DNA of 63,756 nucleotides from Okeania sp. SIO2B3 (GTDB lineage Bacteria > Cyanobacteriota > Cyanobacteriia > Cyanobacteriales > Microcoleaceae). Below are positions 19,490-29,676 of this stretch, in pieces. The notes under the pieces were generated by a model, which saw only the letters and a program-made list of their open reading frames with translations, was not told the origin of the DNA and searched no databases. Location: positions 1-63,756 of the forward strand of contig NZ_JAAHGH010000040.1 in assembly GCF_010672525.1 (NCBI RefSeq), written 5' to 3'. Within the stretch, counting starts at the first letter, position 1. Each line of letters starts with the position of its first letter. The translations under genes and the position numbers were made by a program.

Positions 19490-20188
19490 CTATGCTAAAT
19501 CAAATAAAAGAATTTCTGCATCCTCCTTAGCTGTAATATAAACATCATTAATTTCGCTTAAAGCAGCACCATCACCTGCTTTTAAAGATAAATCATTAAG
19601 GTCTATTTCCCCACGAGCAACTTGAACCCATCCGTAACGTTCAGAATCAAAAGAATAAGAAAAGTGATCGCCCTCTTTCAAAACACCTGCAAATAAATCT
19701 ACATCCTGATTAATTTTTAGTGCACCATTTCTACCATCTTTCGCAACTACTAAATTTAATTTGCCAGAGTTTTTTTCTATATCAAAAGAACGTTGATTAT
19801 ATGTTGGTTTTAAACCTCTAGAATTTGGTAGTAACCAAATTTGTAAAAAGTGAACCTCCTCAGATTTTGAGTAGTTATATTCGCTATGCATAATTCCTGT
19901 ACCCGTACTCATGTGTTGTACTTCTCCAGGATAAAGTACAGCAGTATTTCCTGTACTATCTTTATGTTCTAATGCTCCTTCTAAAACATAAGTAATAATT
20001 TCCATATCTCGATGTCCATGAGTTCCGAAGCCATTACTAGGAGAAACCCTATCTTCATTAATTACTCTGAGAGAACGAAACCCCATATATTCACGGTCAA
20101 AATAGTTGGCAAAAGAAAATGTATGATAACTATCGAGCCAACCATGATTTGCGTGTCCTCTTGCTTCAGCTTTTCGTATAGAAATCAT
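19490..20188 (-). CDS. Pirin family protein (quercetinase-like)
   Basis: 232-residue bicupin of the pirin/YhhW group; some members act as quercetin 2,3-dioxygenases or redox-linked regulators. The N-terminal cupin has the metal ligands in GFGTHGHRDMEIITYVLEG and in VQHMSTGTGIMHSEYN (His, His, His and Glu in the order expected). The conserved opening LDSYHTFSFANYFD and the middle block LQIWLLPNSRGLKPTYNQ are both present. Length is normal. An HxlR regulator lies about 1.2 kb away on the opposite strand. HxlR proteins often respond to electrophiles and control pirin-like genes, but this link is inference. Confidence 0.92.
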   Translation of the reverse strand: MISIRKAEARGHANHGWLDSYHTFSFANYFDREYMGFRSLRVINEDRVSPSNGFGTHGHRDMEIITYVLEGALEHKDSTGNTAVLYPGEVQHMSTGTGIMHSEYNYSKSEEVHFLQIWLLPNSRGLKPTYNQRSFDIEKNSGKLNLVVAKDGRNGALKINQDVDLFAGVLKEGDHFSYSFDSERYGWVQVARGEIDLNDLSLKAGDGAALSEINDVYITAKEDAEILLFDLA

Positions 20189-20578
20189 TATTACTACCTC
20201 CGATAAAATTTGATTTTTTTGTGAAAATTAAACTTTCATTACTAACATTAATTTAATCTAAAAAATTAATAACTACGTCGAGTAGCTAAAATTATTTGAT
20301 GGTTCATATTTTATTACTCCCAACTAATGTTACATAATTATGATTTTATAGACATTAGTTTTTAGTCAAAATAATTGGTTCACTCATGGTCTTTTTCTCT
20401 ATTGAATTAATCTCTGGATACAAAATCTATAGAAGTTAATAACTGAGATTTTGTTTTGACATTTATAATCTAGCTTAAGTTAGGTTAATATGTGTAGTAT
20501 GCACTTTAAAGTTAGATAGTACCTAAAAAGATACTATGAGTGGAGGTAGTAGACAAAAAAGTAAAAATATTGCTTCTT

Positions 20579-20687
20579 ATACAGCAGTTTCCGTGCGTTA
20601 TGAAGTACAGAGATTAACAATTGAATGTTTGTAGTGCGGACATCTTCCCCGCCATGGGTATACTTCACCCTTAGTGTTCTGCTGTAT
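20579..20687. mobile_element. MITE-like element with ATACAGCAG ends
   Basis: 109 bp with perfect 9-bp inverted ends ATACAGCAG and CTGCTGTAT. Inside is a second inverted pair, GAAGTAC and GTATACTTC. No coding capacity. Confidence 0.5.
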
Positions 20688-20934
20688 CGGTCGAATGGCT
20701 GTCATAAAAACTGGTAGCTTTAATATAGAACACCCGAGTCATATCTTCATAAATATGCGCGTTTTTTTTAGCTAGTCCTCAGGAGACAGGAGACAGGAGT
20801 TCATTAATTAATAATTGATCATGGATAATTGATAATTACCTCGGGTTTTAACCATTCTTGATTGAATATAAGCAAATATCCTAGCACTTTTTTTCCCTTT
20901 AAAAGGGGAGGCTTTTTACCTGAATTATTTAATT

Positions 20935-21165
20935 AGGGCTTGCTGATTAAATCTAAAAGTCTTTATAGATAAAGGTAAGTGCCTTTTTAAGTATCAAAAA
21001 GTGCGAGGTTTTAAGTGGTAATGGTTCAATTTAGGAGCGGATTTTGCTCAAGATTTGGGCATAAAAATCATTCTTACAAAACGCCCGCTCCTACTTCCTC
21101 GCTCTTTCCAATTTCTCCTGTGTCCTCCCCCTACTAAAAGACTTTTGAGCGCAAACCCTAATTAT
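20935..21165. repeat. Inverted-repeat unit with TAATTAGGG ends
   Basis: The left end TAATTAGGGCTTGC with AAAAGTCTTT nearby mirrors the right end AAAAGACTTTTGAGCGCAAA followed by CCCTAATTA. The same right-end sequence stands alone near 103-128, and another related unit lies near 3890-4020. It is probably a decayed mobile element. Confidence 0.45.
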
Positions 21166-21348
21166 TAATTATTAATTATTCGGTAAGAGGGAAGATGTGG
21201 GGAGAGATAATACAAAAAAATCAACACTCCTTATTCAAATTTTTCCTAAAAATTGATGCGCTAAAATACTTTACTACCATAATTATATAGCTATCAAATT
21301 GGCTCTATAAAACTTTAATATAAAAATTCAGCCAACCAACAATTTGAG

Positions 21349-21702
21349 ATGAAAATTAAAAGTACAAATAAGAAGAAAAATTGTCCAGCAGAGATGGCTA
21401 TCAAAGTCATTGGTGGACGTTGGAAACTTTTGATTCTCAAGGAATTATTTGATGGGGTTAAACGTTTCAATGAACTGCATCGTTCTTTACAAGGTGTGAC
21501 TCATAAGATGCTTACCCAACAATTGCGGGAAATGGAAGCAGATGGTATTGTTCATCGGGAAGTTTATTTGCAGGTTCCTCCAAAAGTCGAATATTCTTTA
21601 ACTTTTCTTGGAAAAAGTCTTAAACCGATGATTAATGAAATGCACGAATGGGGAATTGAACATCTGAATTCTCATAAGGAAAATGAAAATATAGATGAAT
21701 AA
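21349..21702 (+). CDS. HxlR-family transcriptional regulator
   Basis: 117-residue winged-helix regulator. The HxlR hallmark is an N-terminal cysteine in NCPAEMAIKVIGGRWKLLIL, followed by the DNA-binding region FNELHRSLQGVTHKMLTQQL and a wing with EYSLTFLGKSL. Such proteins sense aldehydes or other electrophiles through the cysteine. It stands opposite the pirin gene across a long spacer. No gene follows closely, so its target may be itself, the pirin gene, or something distant. Confidence 0.9.
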   Translation: MKIKSTNKKKNCPAEMAIKVIGGRWKLLILKELFDGVKRFNELHRSLQGVTHKMLTQQLREMEADGIVHREVYLQVPPKVEYSLTFLGKSLKPMINEMHEWGIEHLNSHKENENIDE

Positions 21703-21942
21703 TATCATGTCCGGTTGAACAGTTATAAATAAATGATGGAGTAGTCAGGAGTCAACCCACCCCTAATATCATGTCCGGTTAAACACTGATAAATAAATAG
21801 CTACGGAGGAGTCAGTCCTCAGGAGGAAAGAGGGAAGAAAGAAGCAAGAAGAAGAGGAGGAAAAGGAGAAAGTTTTTTTATAACTAATTATCCGGACATG
21901 ATATAACCCCTCCCAGGAGGGGAAAGACCGAGGACCGAGTCA

Positions 21943-22099
21943 TATCATGTCCGGTAGCATCGGTATTGTATAGCAAAGGTAGGCAACAGGCAACAGCTCA
22001 TCTGGCAACAGGCAGGAAGGCTTAAGACAAGAAAAAAACTTAAATTCCCTGTAGATATCCACACTAACTTTTACACAAACGATACCAACGGACATGATA
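21943..22099. mobile_element. MITE family C, copy 1
   Basis: 157 bp with ends TATCATGTCCGGTAGCATCG and GATACCAACGGACATGATA. It contains AACAGCTCATCTGGCAACAGG blocks. Same ends at 36922-37073 and 56122-56269. Confidence 0.7.
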
Positions 22100-22373
22100 T
22101 CAGGAGGGAAGAGGGAAGAAAGAAGAAGAGGAGGAAAAGGAGAAAGTTTTTTTGATCGCTAGACATCTCCTCCATGCATAGGGAGTAGGAAACCCACCCC
22201 TCGCCCCTCCCCCGACCAGGAGGGGAAGAATTGATAATTTCTGTACGATAGTTGATTTTATTTTTTATTATTGGAGATGTCTACTAATTATCCGGATTTA
22301 GTATAATATCAAATCCGTTTAATTCGGCACGTAAAAAATGTTCCATCTTCAACCATTACCAAATATTTCCCCA

Positions 22374-22470
22374 TCTCCCCATCTCCCCATCACCCCATCC
22401 CCCCATCACCCCATCACCCCATCACCCCATCACCCCATCACCCCATCACCCCATCACTCCATCACTCCAT
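22374..22470. repeat. Octamer tandem repeat (ATCACCCC)
   Basis: About ten tandem ATCACCCC-type units with small variants (ATCTCCCC, ATCACTCC). Lies in the spacer after the kinase gene. Confidence 0.7.
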
Positions 22471-22508
22471 CACCCCATCTAATTACACCGATGCTACCGG
22501 ACATAATA

Positions 22509-24479
22509 TTACGACCGCTCTGAACTTAAAATATGGTCAGTTTTTAATGTTACAACAGTTGGTAAATTTATGCTAAAAGTAGAGCCAACACCAACAGAGC
22601 TTTCTACCGTAATTTTTCCACCCATCATTTCACAAAATTTTTGACAGATAGACAACCCCAAACCAGTCCCACCGTACTTACGAGTCGTAGAATTATCAGC
22701 TTGTACAAAAGGCTGAAACACTTTTTGAATTTGCTCTGGAGTCATACCTATACCAGTATCAGTGACACTAAAAATTATCTGATTTAATGTCTGATTATCT
22801 GAAATATTAGCTGACCCTATTTCCAATGTGCTACTACCATTTCCATTTTGCTGTATTTTGTGCTCCCGAACTACTTTTAAAGTGATGATACCTTCGTGAG
22901 TAAACTTGCTAGCATTACTCAATAGATTAATCACAACTTGCTTAATTTTTGTTCGGTCAGCAAACATAGTCCCTATTTCACTACTACAATGCATCTCAAA
23001 AGAATTACCATTTTTCAGAATCAGTGGTTGTACAATGCTCTGAACTTCTTTTACTAATGTCAAGATATCAAATTCTTCTTCATATATAGTCATCTCGCCT
23101 GATTCTACCTTAGAAATATCTAGGATATCTTGAATAATTGTGAGCAGATGTAAACCAGAGCTTTTAATTTGCTCCAAATCTGGAACAAAATCTTCATAGC
23201 CTAAATCTTCAGCATCTTCTCGCAGCAGATCGCTATACCCAATAATCGCGTTAAGAGGTGTTCTCAGCTCATGACTCATACTAGCAAGAAACATACTTTT
23301 GGCTTTGTTCGCACCTTCTGCAGCTTCTTTTGCTTGCTTCAACTCTATATTAGCTAACTTACTTTCTGTAATATCTCGAACAATAGCTAAAACTTCATTT
23401 TGACCACTTGCCAATATTCTCGCTTCAAAATGATGACGTCGCCCATGAACAAACCACTCATATTCAAATATTTTAATATCTCCTGTTTGAAGTGCCTCCT
23501 CAAAATATTGTAAATATTGTTTTGCAGCATTTTCTGGCAAAACTTCGGAAACTTTTTTACCTATTAATTCATCACTAGACCAGGGTAAATCATTTTTTCT
23601 AGAAGGTTTATAGTAGAGAAAAATCCCATTATTGCTGAATCGCAAAATTACATCTGGAATAGCATCAAGCAGCGCTCTATTTTTAGCCTCACTTTGACGT
23701 AAATCTTCTGCTCTTTGTTTTAAACTACGAATTAGCTCCTCCTTGCTATGAATTAGTTCTCTAAGTTGATAAGTCATACTATTAAAAGACTTTGCCAATA
23801 CAGCTAATTCATCTCCAGTACAAATCTCCATCTTCTGAGTTAGGTCTCCAGAAGCAAAACGTTTAGTAACTACAGTCATTTCCTGTAAAGGTTCAGTAAT
23901 AGAGCGACTAATTAACAATGCCAGAAAAGTTCCAGCAGTAGCAGCCATAGCTGCTACTATCAGACCTTGATTACGCACATCAGCAATCTTTTGATTTAAG
24001 GGAGTTGTAGACAAACCTACACTCACAGCTCCCAGTCTTTTCCGTCCAACAACTACTGCCTTACCAGCAAGCAATTGAGTAGACTTCCACTCAAAAATTG
24101 TTTCATCGCTCTCCAGTAAACGCTGGCCAAATTCATCGGGTTTAATATTGTAAACCAAAACATCTTCACCATAAGCATCAGCAACTATTCTTCCCTCTTT
24201 CTCGTAAATACGGCCTGCCGCTAGTACTTGATCTTCTCCAAGCTGCTCCATGATTTCTTCCATAAAATCAGCATCTAGCCTGTAGAGAGAATCTCTAACT
24301 GTTATTGATATAGTATTGAGTAAAATTTCCGCCTGTTTTTCCAATTCAGTACGAAAATTTTGTTGCTGACGGTGAACAGATAGCCAAGTGACACCAGCCA
24401 CTACCACGACAACCAAACCTGTCATAGCTAGCGTTAACTTGGTGGCTAGTGACCCTTGTCCAATCCTGAATAAGCCCAT
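22509..24479 (-). CDS. Membrane sensor histidine kinase (HAMP-PAS-HisKA-HATPase)
   Basis: 656 residues. It has an N-terminal membrane segment (about 14-35), a periplasmic sensor part, and a second membrane segment (about 172-192). A HAMP domain follows ([12 protein letters not shown]), then a coiled stretch, a PAS domain around residues 263-370, and the kinase core. The phosphoacceptor His is in [18 protein letters not shown]-, G1- and G2-box motifs are [24 protein letters not shown] and GGTGLGLSI. It starts five bases after the stop of the PhnD-like binding protein gene, so the pair is an operon, and the binding protein probably feeds the sensor. No response regulator is adjacent. Confidence 0.93.
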   Translation of the reverse strand: MGLFRIGQGSLATKLTLAMTGLVVVVVAGVTWLSVHRQQQNFRTELEKQAEILLNTISITVRDSLYRLDADFMEEIMEQLGEDQVLAAGRIYEKEGRIVADAYGEDVLVYNIKPDEFGQRLLESDETIFEWKSTQLLAGKAVVVGRKRLGAVSVGLSTTPLNQKIADVRNQGLIVAAMAATAGTFLALLISRSITEPLQEMTVVTKRFASGDLTQKMEICTGDELAVLAKSFNSMTYQLRELIHSKEELIRSLKQRAEDLRQSEAKNRALLDAIPDVILRFSNNGIFLYYKPSRKNDLPWSSDELIGKKVSEVLPENAAKQYLQYFEEALQTGDIKIFEYEWFVHGRRHHFEARILASGQNEVLAIVRDITESKLANIELKQAKEAAEGANKAKSMFLASMSHELRTPLNAIIGYSDLLREDAEDLGYEDFVPDLEQIKSSGLHLLTIIQDILDISKVESGEMTIYEEEFDILTLVKEVQSIVQPLILKNGNSFEMHCSSEIGTMFADRTKIKQVVINLLSNASKFTHEGIITLKVVREHKIQQNGNGSSTLEIGSANISDNQTLNQIIFSVTDTGIGMTPEQIQKVFQPFVQADNSTTRKYGGTGLGLSICQKFCEMMGGKITVESSVGVGSTFSINLPTVVTLKTDHILSSERS

Positions 24480-24484
24480 CTAAC

Positions 24485-25417
24485 TCACCTGTTTTCAACA
24501 AGTTCATACAATTCTCGCATTCTTTCTATACTTGACTCTGGGGGAAAATCATCGAATTTGGCTGTCTTTTCAAACTTCTCCAATACTTCTCGTCCCTCTG
24601 CCGTTTGATCCATTTTAATTAAAATAGCTTTGATGGCCTCAAGCATTTCCGGTTTCATATCAGGTCTAACTAAAACTACATGACGAGCTACTTTTTCACT
24701 TTTTGCTAAAACTTTCATGGCTTGTCGATTTACTTCCGGAATTTCCATAAAAGTACCGATGTCAACTGCACCAGCAGCAACTTTTCCACTAATTACCCAT
24801 TGGATAGTATTTTCATCATCATCAGTAAAAACATATCCTACTTCATTAGCGGATACTGTGGAACTAGCAGATTTTTTCTCTTGAGGATTTAAACCACTTT
24901 CTATTAGCAAAGAAGTAGGCAACATATAGCCTGAGGTAGAGCTAATTTCATCAAAACCAACTATCTTACCTTTTAAATTTTCTAAGGATTGAATCCCACG
25001 ATCCTTCATGGTAAAAATGACAGTATAATAATCTGGTACACCACCTTTCCAGCGACGTAGAATTGGTTTAGCACCAGACTCATCGCCAATAATCATTGCT
25101 GGGTAGGGACTATCAAAGTAAATATCTACTTCTCCTGATTTGAGTGAATTGGCCATTTCTTGCAAATCAGAAGCTATTTCGACATCCCCTACTTTTACTC
25201 CAAATTGGCCTAGTCTTTCTGCCAAGTAGTCTGCTAAGGGCTGGTAGCGTTTAATCTTTTTTGAAGGATTATTAGAAATATCAGCAATAACTACTGTACT
25301 TGGGTCTTGAGTGCTAGCTAACAGCTTTGAGTTTAATGCTGATGATTTTAAACTAGAGCTGACCAAGGCGATGACCATGCCAAAGAGTGCTAGTTTCACA
25401 AAAAGCTTGCGTAACAT
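24485..25417 (-). CDS. PhnD-like phosphate/phosphonate-binding protein
   Basis: 310-residue periplasmic binding protein of the PhnD/PtxB type (phosphate, phosphite or phosphonate). A signal peptide covers about residues 1-30. Family blocks are YQPLADYLAERL, the MANSLKSGEVDIYFDSPYPAMII region, and LKGKIVGFDEISSTSGYMLP. No transporter permease or ATPase is adjacent. Instead the next gene, five bases downstream, is a sensor kinase. Such pairs are known in which the binding protein is a co-sensor rather than an importer part. The ligand is predicted to be a phosphorus oxyanion; this rests on family only. Confidence 0.85.
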   Translation of the reverse strand: MLRKLFVKLALFGMVIALVSSSLKSSALNSKLLASTQDPSTVVIADISNNPSKKIKRYQPLADYLAERLGQFGVKVGDVEIASDLQEMANSLKSGEVDIYFDSPYPAMIIGDESGAKPILRRWKGGVPDYYTVIFTMKDRGIQSLENLKGKIVGFDEISSTSGYMLPTSLLIESGLNPQEKKSASSTVSANEVGYVFTDDDENTIQWVISGKVAAGAVDIGTFMEIPEVNRQAMKVLAKSEKVARHVVLVRPDMKPEMLEAIKAILIKMDQTAEGREVLEKFEKTAKFDDFPPESSIERMRELYELVENR

Positions 25418-26586
25418 TTTTTACACTTCTCCATTCTTGATAGTTTTAACTTTAAGGATATTACTGATATGACTCAAATAAATTCACGAACAAAAGCTTT
25501 AATCAGGTAATTTTTCCACAAGTCTATGGCTATTTGGCCAGCGATGTCTACATTCGGCATGGTATTTAGCTCTATAATTGCCAATATATAGTCTAGTTAC
25601 TAAACTTGAACACTTGACTGATTTTGTTTAGTATTTGGCCATCGATCTTAGTTCGGTATTTTTATGGTCACTTTTTTGACAGCACCACAGATATTTATAC
25701 TATCCTAACAAGATTCTTGGAGGGCTGTAGGCAAGATATAGTCGCTCATTATATTGACCTAATGCAACTATTCTTTGTAAATAGCCACTCAGGATGACTA
25801 CTTTAATGAATCAATAATATATGAAGATTTGATGAAGTTGGCTCATAGCTATTGCATATTTATAACTAATAATGCAATTATTTATTAAAGTCTTAATCAG
25901 AATTGTTTTTTGTATTCATACCAAATTCATAATGAAGTTGCATAGAATAATACTTTAATCAGAGTTGACTGTAGATTAAGACAGACGAGTTAATAAATTT
26001 CATCATTCTGTGCAGCCTCACATAAAATTTGTATAAAACATAAAACCTAATTCTGTGCAACATCGCATAAAACTTGTATCACAATATGGGTAACTCAGTG
26101 AAAATGTTCAGAGAGATTATTCTATCATTGCAATTCCATATTATAGTTTAACTGTTTTGACCTGGTAGTAAGCTTGTTTAGCATTTAAATTGAGTATCTG
26201 AATATTAACTTATTAAGTAGGGTTGATAGTTGAAAAGCTTCTCCCTACTAAGTATTGTCTTTGACAGCTTTCTCTCGTATTACTAAAATACATCTTAAGC
26301 TGATTAGACTTGAGTAATATTGAGAAAATTGCTAGTAATTTAAGACAGGAAAATGTATATATCAGGACTTACGCAATGACACTAAATCAAGTGAGGGCGA
26401 ATGCCATTCGCCCCTACATATTGCGTTTTAAAGGGAGTTGTATGTGTAAGTCCTGTATATAAAATTTTTACACATTTTCTTTGCTCTAAAAATACTACCC
26501 GAATCCATAGCATGATTGAAAAAAATTTATCTAGAATAAATCTGAAATAATTGCAAAAATCTATTGAGTTAGGAGATACATAATTC
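25418..26586. other. Long AT-rich intergenic region
   Basis: About 1.17 kb between divergent genes. It should hold the promoter of the binding protein-kinase operon and of the choice-of-anchor gene. MITE A copy 3 lies near its end. A CATAAAACTTGTAT-like motif is repeated near 26020 and 26065. No gene or RNA recognised. Confidence 0.55.
26363..26455. mobile_element. MITE family A, copy 3
   Basis: 93 bp from CAGGACTTACGCA to GTGTAAGTCCTG, with the GGGCGAATGCCATTCGCCC core. Flanked on both sides by TATAT (26358-26362 and 26456-26460), a likely 5-bp target duplication. Confidence 0.8.
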
Positions 26587-28299
26587 ATGAGAAACTATCA
26601 GGATAAAAGTAAATATACTAATACTAATGTACTAGGAAAAATCATTAGAGTAACTTTACAATCAAGTATGGCGATCGCCTTGATGGCAGCACCAAGTAAA
26701 GCTATTGGTTTGAGTTTCACACCAGTGGGTACTTATGCTACAGGCGTATTTGATGAGAGTGCGGCCAGAATCACAGCCTTCGATCCAAACAGTGACAGGC
26801 TTTTTGTTGTTAACGACGACTCACTGGCAATAGATGTTTTGGATATCAGTAACCCCAGCGCTCCAAACCGGGATTTTAGTATAGATTTAAGTCAATTTGG
26901 AAATTTTGGTGGTGTCAATAGTGTTGCCTATAGTAATGGTATTTTTGCAGTTGCTGTTGAAAGTGCAATAATCACAGATCCAGGAGAAGTTTTATTCTTT
27001 AATTCTAGTGGCAATAAATTAAATCAAATAACAGTGGGTGCTTTACCCGATATGCTGACTTTTACACAAGATGGCACTAAACTACTGGTGGCCAATGAAG
27101 CTGAACCAGATGGTTATCTTGCAGGAGATATAGATCCAGAAGGCTCTGTTAGTATCATCGATATGTCTAATGGCGTAGGAAATCTTACTCAGGATGATGT
27201 AACTGTTGCAGGTTTTCAGGCTTTTAACGATCAAGTAGCTCAACTACTAGCAGAAGATGTGAGAATATTTGGCCCTGGTTCAACAGTAGCCCAAGATTTG
27301 GAGCCAGAGGCGATCGCTATTTCTGAAGATGGAACAACAGCTTGGGTAACATTACAGGAAAATAATGCTATAGGTATACTCGATATAGAAACAGCTACAT
27401 TTACAGATATTGTTGCTCTTGGTTTTAAAGATCATAGCCTACTTGGTAATGGAATAGATGGTAGCGATCAAGACGGTGAAATTAATATTGATAATTATCC
27501 TGTATTTGGGATGTACCAGCCAGATGAAATTGCTAGCTATACAGTGGGGGGAAAAACTTACTTGGTGACAGCCAATGAGGGTGATAGCCGTGACTATGAT
27601 GGGTTTAATGAAGAAACAGAAGTGGCAGATGAGGTACTAGACCCACAGGCTTTCCCAAATGCTGCCATACTCCAGCAAGATGAAACTATAGGGCGTTTGG
27701 AAATTACAAATACCCTTGGTGATACAGATGGTGATGGTGATTTTGATGAACTATATGCTTTCGGCGGTCGTTCCTTCTCTATTTTGGATGAAAAGGGAGC
27801 TTTAGTTTTTGACAGTGAAGATGATTTTGAACAAATAACTGCTGAGTTATTTCCTGAATTCTTCAACTCCAATAATGATGAGAATGATTCCTTTGATAAT
27901 CGGAGCGATAATAAAGGTCCTGAACCTGAAGGTGTAGCTATTGGTATGGTAGGCAATAGCACCTTAGCCTTTATTGGTTTAGAAAGGATTGGTGGTTTTA
28001 TGACCTACGATGTTAGTAATCCATTAGCTCCTAAGTTTATTAGTTACACAAATAATCGTGATTTCTTTGGAGATCCTGAAGCTGGTACTGCTGGCGATCT
28101 AGGGCCAGAAGGGTTAACATTTATTAGTGCAGAAGATAGTCCCAATGGTATAGCTTTGTTAGTAGTGGCTAATGAAGTTAGTGGTACAACTACTATTTAT
28201 GAAATTAATTCTGTACCTGAACCTGGTACAATTTTTGGTTTGTTGGTATTCGGAGCAGCAGGAAAGTTATTGTTGAAGGGTAAGAGTAAGACTACTTAA
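26587..28299 (+). CDS. Choice-of-anchor I family protein with PEP-CTERM anchor
   Basis: 570 residues. A signal peptide ends near residue 40. A long beta-propeller-like domain follows with the choice-of-anchor I blocks: NSDRLFVVNDDS, DMLTFTQDGTKLLVANEAEPDG, YLVTANEGDSRDYDGF and GPEPEGVAIG. The last 27 residues are a PEP-CTERM sorting signal: VPEPG, a hydrophobic segment, then a basic tail. It should therefore be exported and processed at the surface. Some relatives are annotated as alkaline phosphatase-like. The gene is divergent from a phosphorus-type sensor pair, which would fit, but the activity is unproven. It has a good upstream GGAG (AGGAGATACATAATTC before ATG). Confidence 0.87.
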   Translation: MRNYQDKSKYTNTNVLGKIIRVTLQSSMAIALMAAPSKAIGLSFTPVGTYATGVFDESAARITAFDPNSDRLFVVNDDSLAIDVLDISNPSAPNRDFSIDLSQFGNFGGVNSVAYSNGIFAVAVESAIITDPGEVLFFNSSGNKLNQITVGALPDMLTFTQDGTKLLVANEAEPDGYLAGDIDPEGSVSIIDMSNGVGNLTQDDVTVAGFQAFNDQVAQLLAEDVRIFGPGSTVAQDLEPEAIAISEDGTTAWVTLQENNAIGILDIETATFTDIVALGFKDHSLLGNGIDGSDQDGEINIDNYPVFGMYQPDEIASYTVGGKTYLVTANEGDSRDYDGFNEETEVADEVLDPQAFPNAAILQQDETIGRLEITNTLGDTDGDGDFDELYAFGGRSFSILDEKGALVFDSEDDFEQITAELFPEFFNSNNDENDSFDNRSDNKGPEPEGVAIGMVGNSTLAFIGLERIGGFMTYDVSNPLAPKFISYTNNRDFFGDPEAGTAGDLGPEGLTFISAEDSPNGIALLVVANEVSGTTTIYEINSVPEPGTIFGLLVFGAAGKLLLKGKSKTT

Positions 28300-28770
28300 G
28301 AAAATTCGGCTTTATTTTGATATTTGGATAATCAATAGACATCTCCTCCATGCATAGGGAGTAGGGAGTAGCGGTGCGACCCGGCGATGACGACAGTCGC
28401 AAGCTGTCAGATCCCACGTCGGCGTCAGACGCAAGGGAACGCGTACCAAGCAGGTAGAAAAATGCTTCCATCTCCCCCACTCCCCCACAGCTTATATTAT
28501 ATCATGTGCCCCCGGAGGGGGAGCTACGAATTGCGGACGGGTCAGTTATAAATAAAATTTAAGGACTCTGGGTACCGACAGTACCAAAGAAATACTGAAA
28601 TTATCAATACCCCATCTCCAATATTTCATAAGCATTCCTCCTTTGTTCCCTCCTGACTCGGTCGTTCCCCTCCCAGGAGGGGCCTGCGGGTGGGTTGGGA
28701 GGAGTCCGCGGGTGGGTTGACTCCTGACTCCTCACAACAGTTATTTATAAGTAGTCAACCGAACATGATA
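28300..28770. other. Intergenic region, repeats only
   Basis: About 0.47 kb with text-like repeat fragments (GGAGTAGGGAG, CCCCTCCCAGGAGGGG) and single MITE C ends near 28498 and 28760. No gene seen. Confidence 0.55.
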
Positions 28771-29676
28771 TTAGAGATTGTTAAAATCAGCTGGACCTTT
28801 ATAACCGGAATATTTTGCTAAATCCTCCAAAGAAACTGTACCTTCGTAAGACTGACCATTAATTTTCCAAGTTGGATATGCGGTAATGTTGGCTGCGATA
28901 CATGAGCTTTGTTGAGGGTCTTTGCCTTTAGGATCGCACTCAATATAATTAAGTTTACTAACAGCTTCTTGACCAAACAACTGCTTTTGGTCTTTACAGT
29001 GACCGCACCAATAAGCACCATACATTTTTGCTCCCACTTCTGTCAGATGTTCTGCTAAAGCAATTTTTGCTGGAGTCGAAGTAGTTGTAACTCCATAAAT
29101 ATCTGGTGTCTCAGCAATAGGACTATGAATTGGAGCATAAACCGCAAATGTTCCTACAAGAGTAACCATCCCAACAATAATAGCGGTAAAGATTAATTGC
29201 CCAATATCTTCCCAGTCACGACCGATTAATGCTAAAACAAATAAAGCTACAGAACAAATAGCCGAACCGATGCAATAAATACACAGAGATTTAATCTCAA
29301 ATGCCATGATGTACATCAAATAGCTACTGAAGATAGTCATGGATACGCCACCCACAAACATTAATAACCAACTCCAGTTTTCTAGTTTTGAGCGTAACTC
29401 CTTCTGAGAATCTGGGTTAATTACCCAAGGACCGATCGCCATTGTTCCCATGCCAGCATAAGCTATAAAGCCAAATAGAGCTAGAGGTAAGCCAAAAATC
29501 ATAGCATAAGGACTTTCAAGTACGTTATCACAACCACCTACAGGACAAGTCACAGCTCCTCCCATGAATTTTTCTATAGCGAGATATGCTGTAATTACTG
29601 CTCCTACTGTGGAAATACCAGCAATAATAAAACGTGAGTTATTATGAATCCAGGGTTTAGAGCGTTTACTACGCAT
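28771..29676 (-). CDS. VKOR-thioredoxin fusion (disulfide-bond formation)
   Basis: 301-residue cyanobacterial vitamin K epoxide reductase homologue fused to a thioredoxin-like domain. It oxidises protein thiols in the lumen or periplasm and passes electrons to quinone. The four VKOR cysteines are visible: the loop pair Cys44 and Cys49 (TCPVGGC) and the CIYC pair at 132-135. The conserved Ser is near 55. Five hydrophobic segments are followed by a thioredoxin domain with the motif WCGHC (Cys224 and Cys227). The order and length match the plant and cyanobacterial type involved in photosystem assembly. Monocistronic by position. Confidence 0.95.
   Translation of the reverse strand: MRSKRSKPWIHNNSRFIIAGISTVGAVITAYLAIEKFMGGAVTCPVGGCDNVLESPYAMIFGLPLALFGFIAYAGMGTMAIGPWVINPDSQKELRSKLENWSWLLMFVGGVSMTIFSSYLMYIMAFEIKSLCIYCIGSAICSVALFVLALIGRDWEDIGQLIFTAIIVGMVTLVGTFAVYAPIHSPIAETPDIYGVTTTSTPAKIALAEHLTEVGAKMYGAYWCGHCKDQKQLFGQEAVSKLNYIECDPKGKDPQQSSCIAANITAYPTWKINGQSYEGTVSLEDLAKYSGYKGPADFNNL

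Larger units (their letters stand above)
20189..21348. other. Long intergenic region between pirin and HxlR genes
   Basis: About 1.16 kb without a gene. It holds a MITE-like element at 20579-20687, family D sequence around 20810-20940, and a larger inverted-repeat unit from about 20935 to 21165 whose ends read TAATTAGGG and CCCTAATTA. Confidence 0.6.
21703..22508. other. Intergenic region with MITE C copies and octamer repeats
   Basis: About 0.8 kb. It contains several ATATCATGTCCGG/CCGGACATGATAT ends, a full MITE C copy at 21943-22099, GAAGAAG-rich text-like sequence, and an ATCACCCC octamer run at about 22374-22470. The open frame over the octamers (SPHHPITP repeats) is not protein-like. 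Confidence 0.6.

Noticed and set aside
22338-22523. 61-codon Pro/His-rich frame
   Set aside because: A translation of the ATCACCCC octamer repeat.
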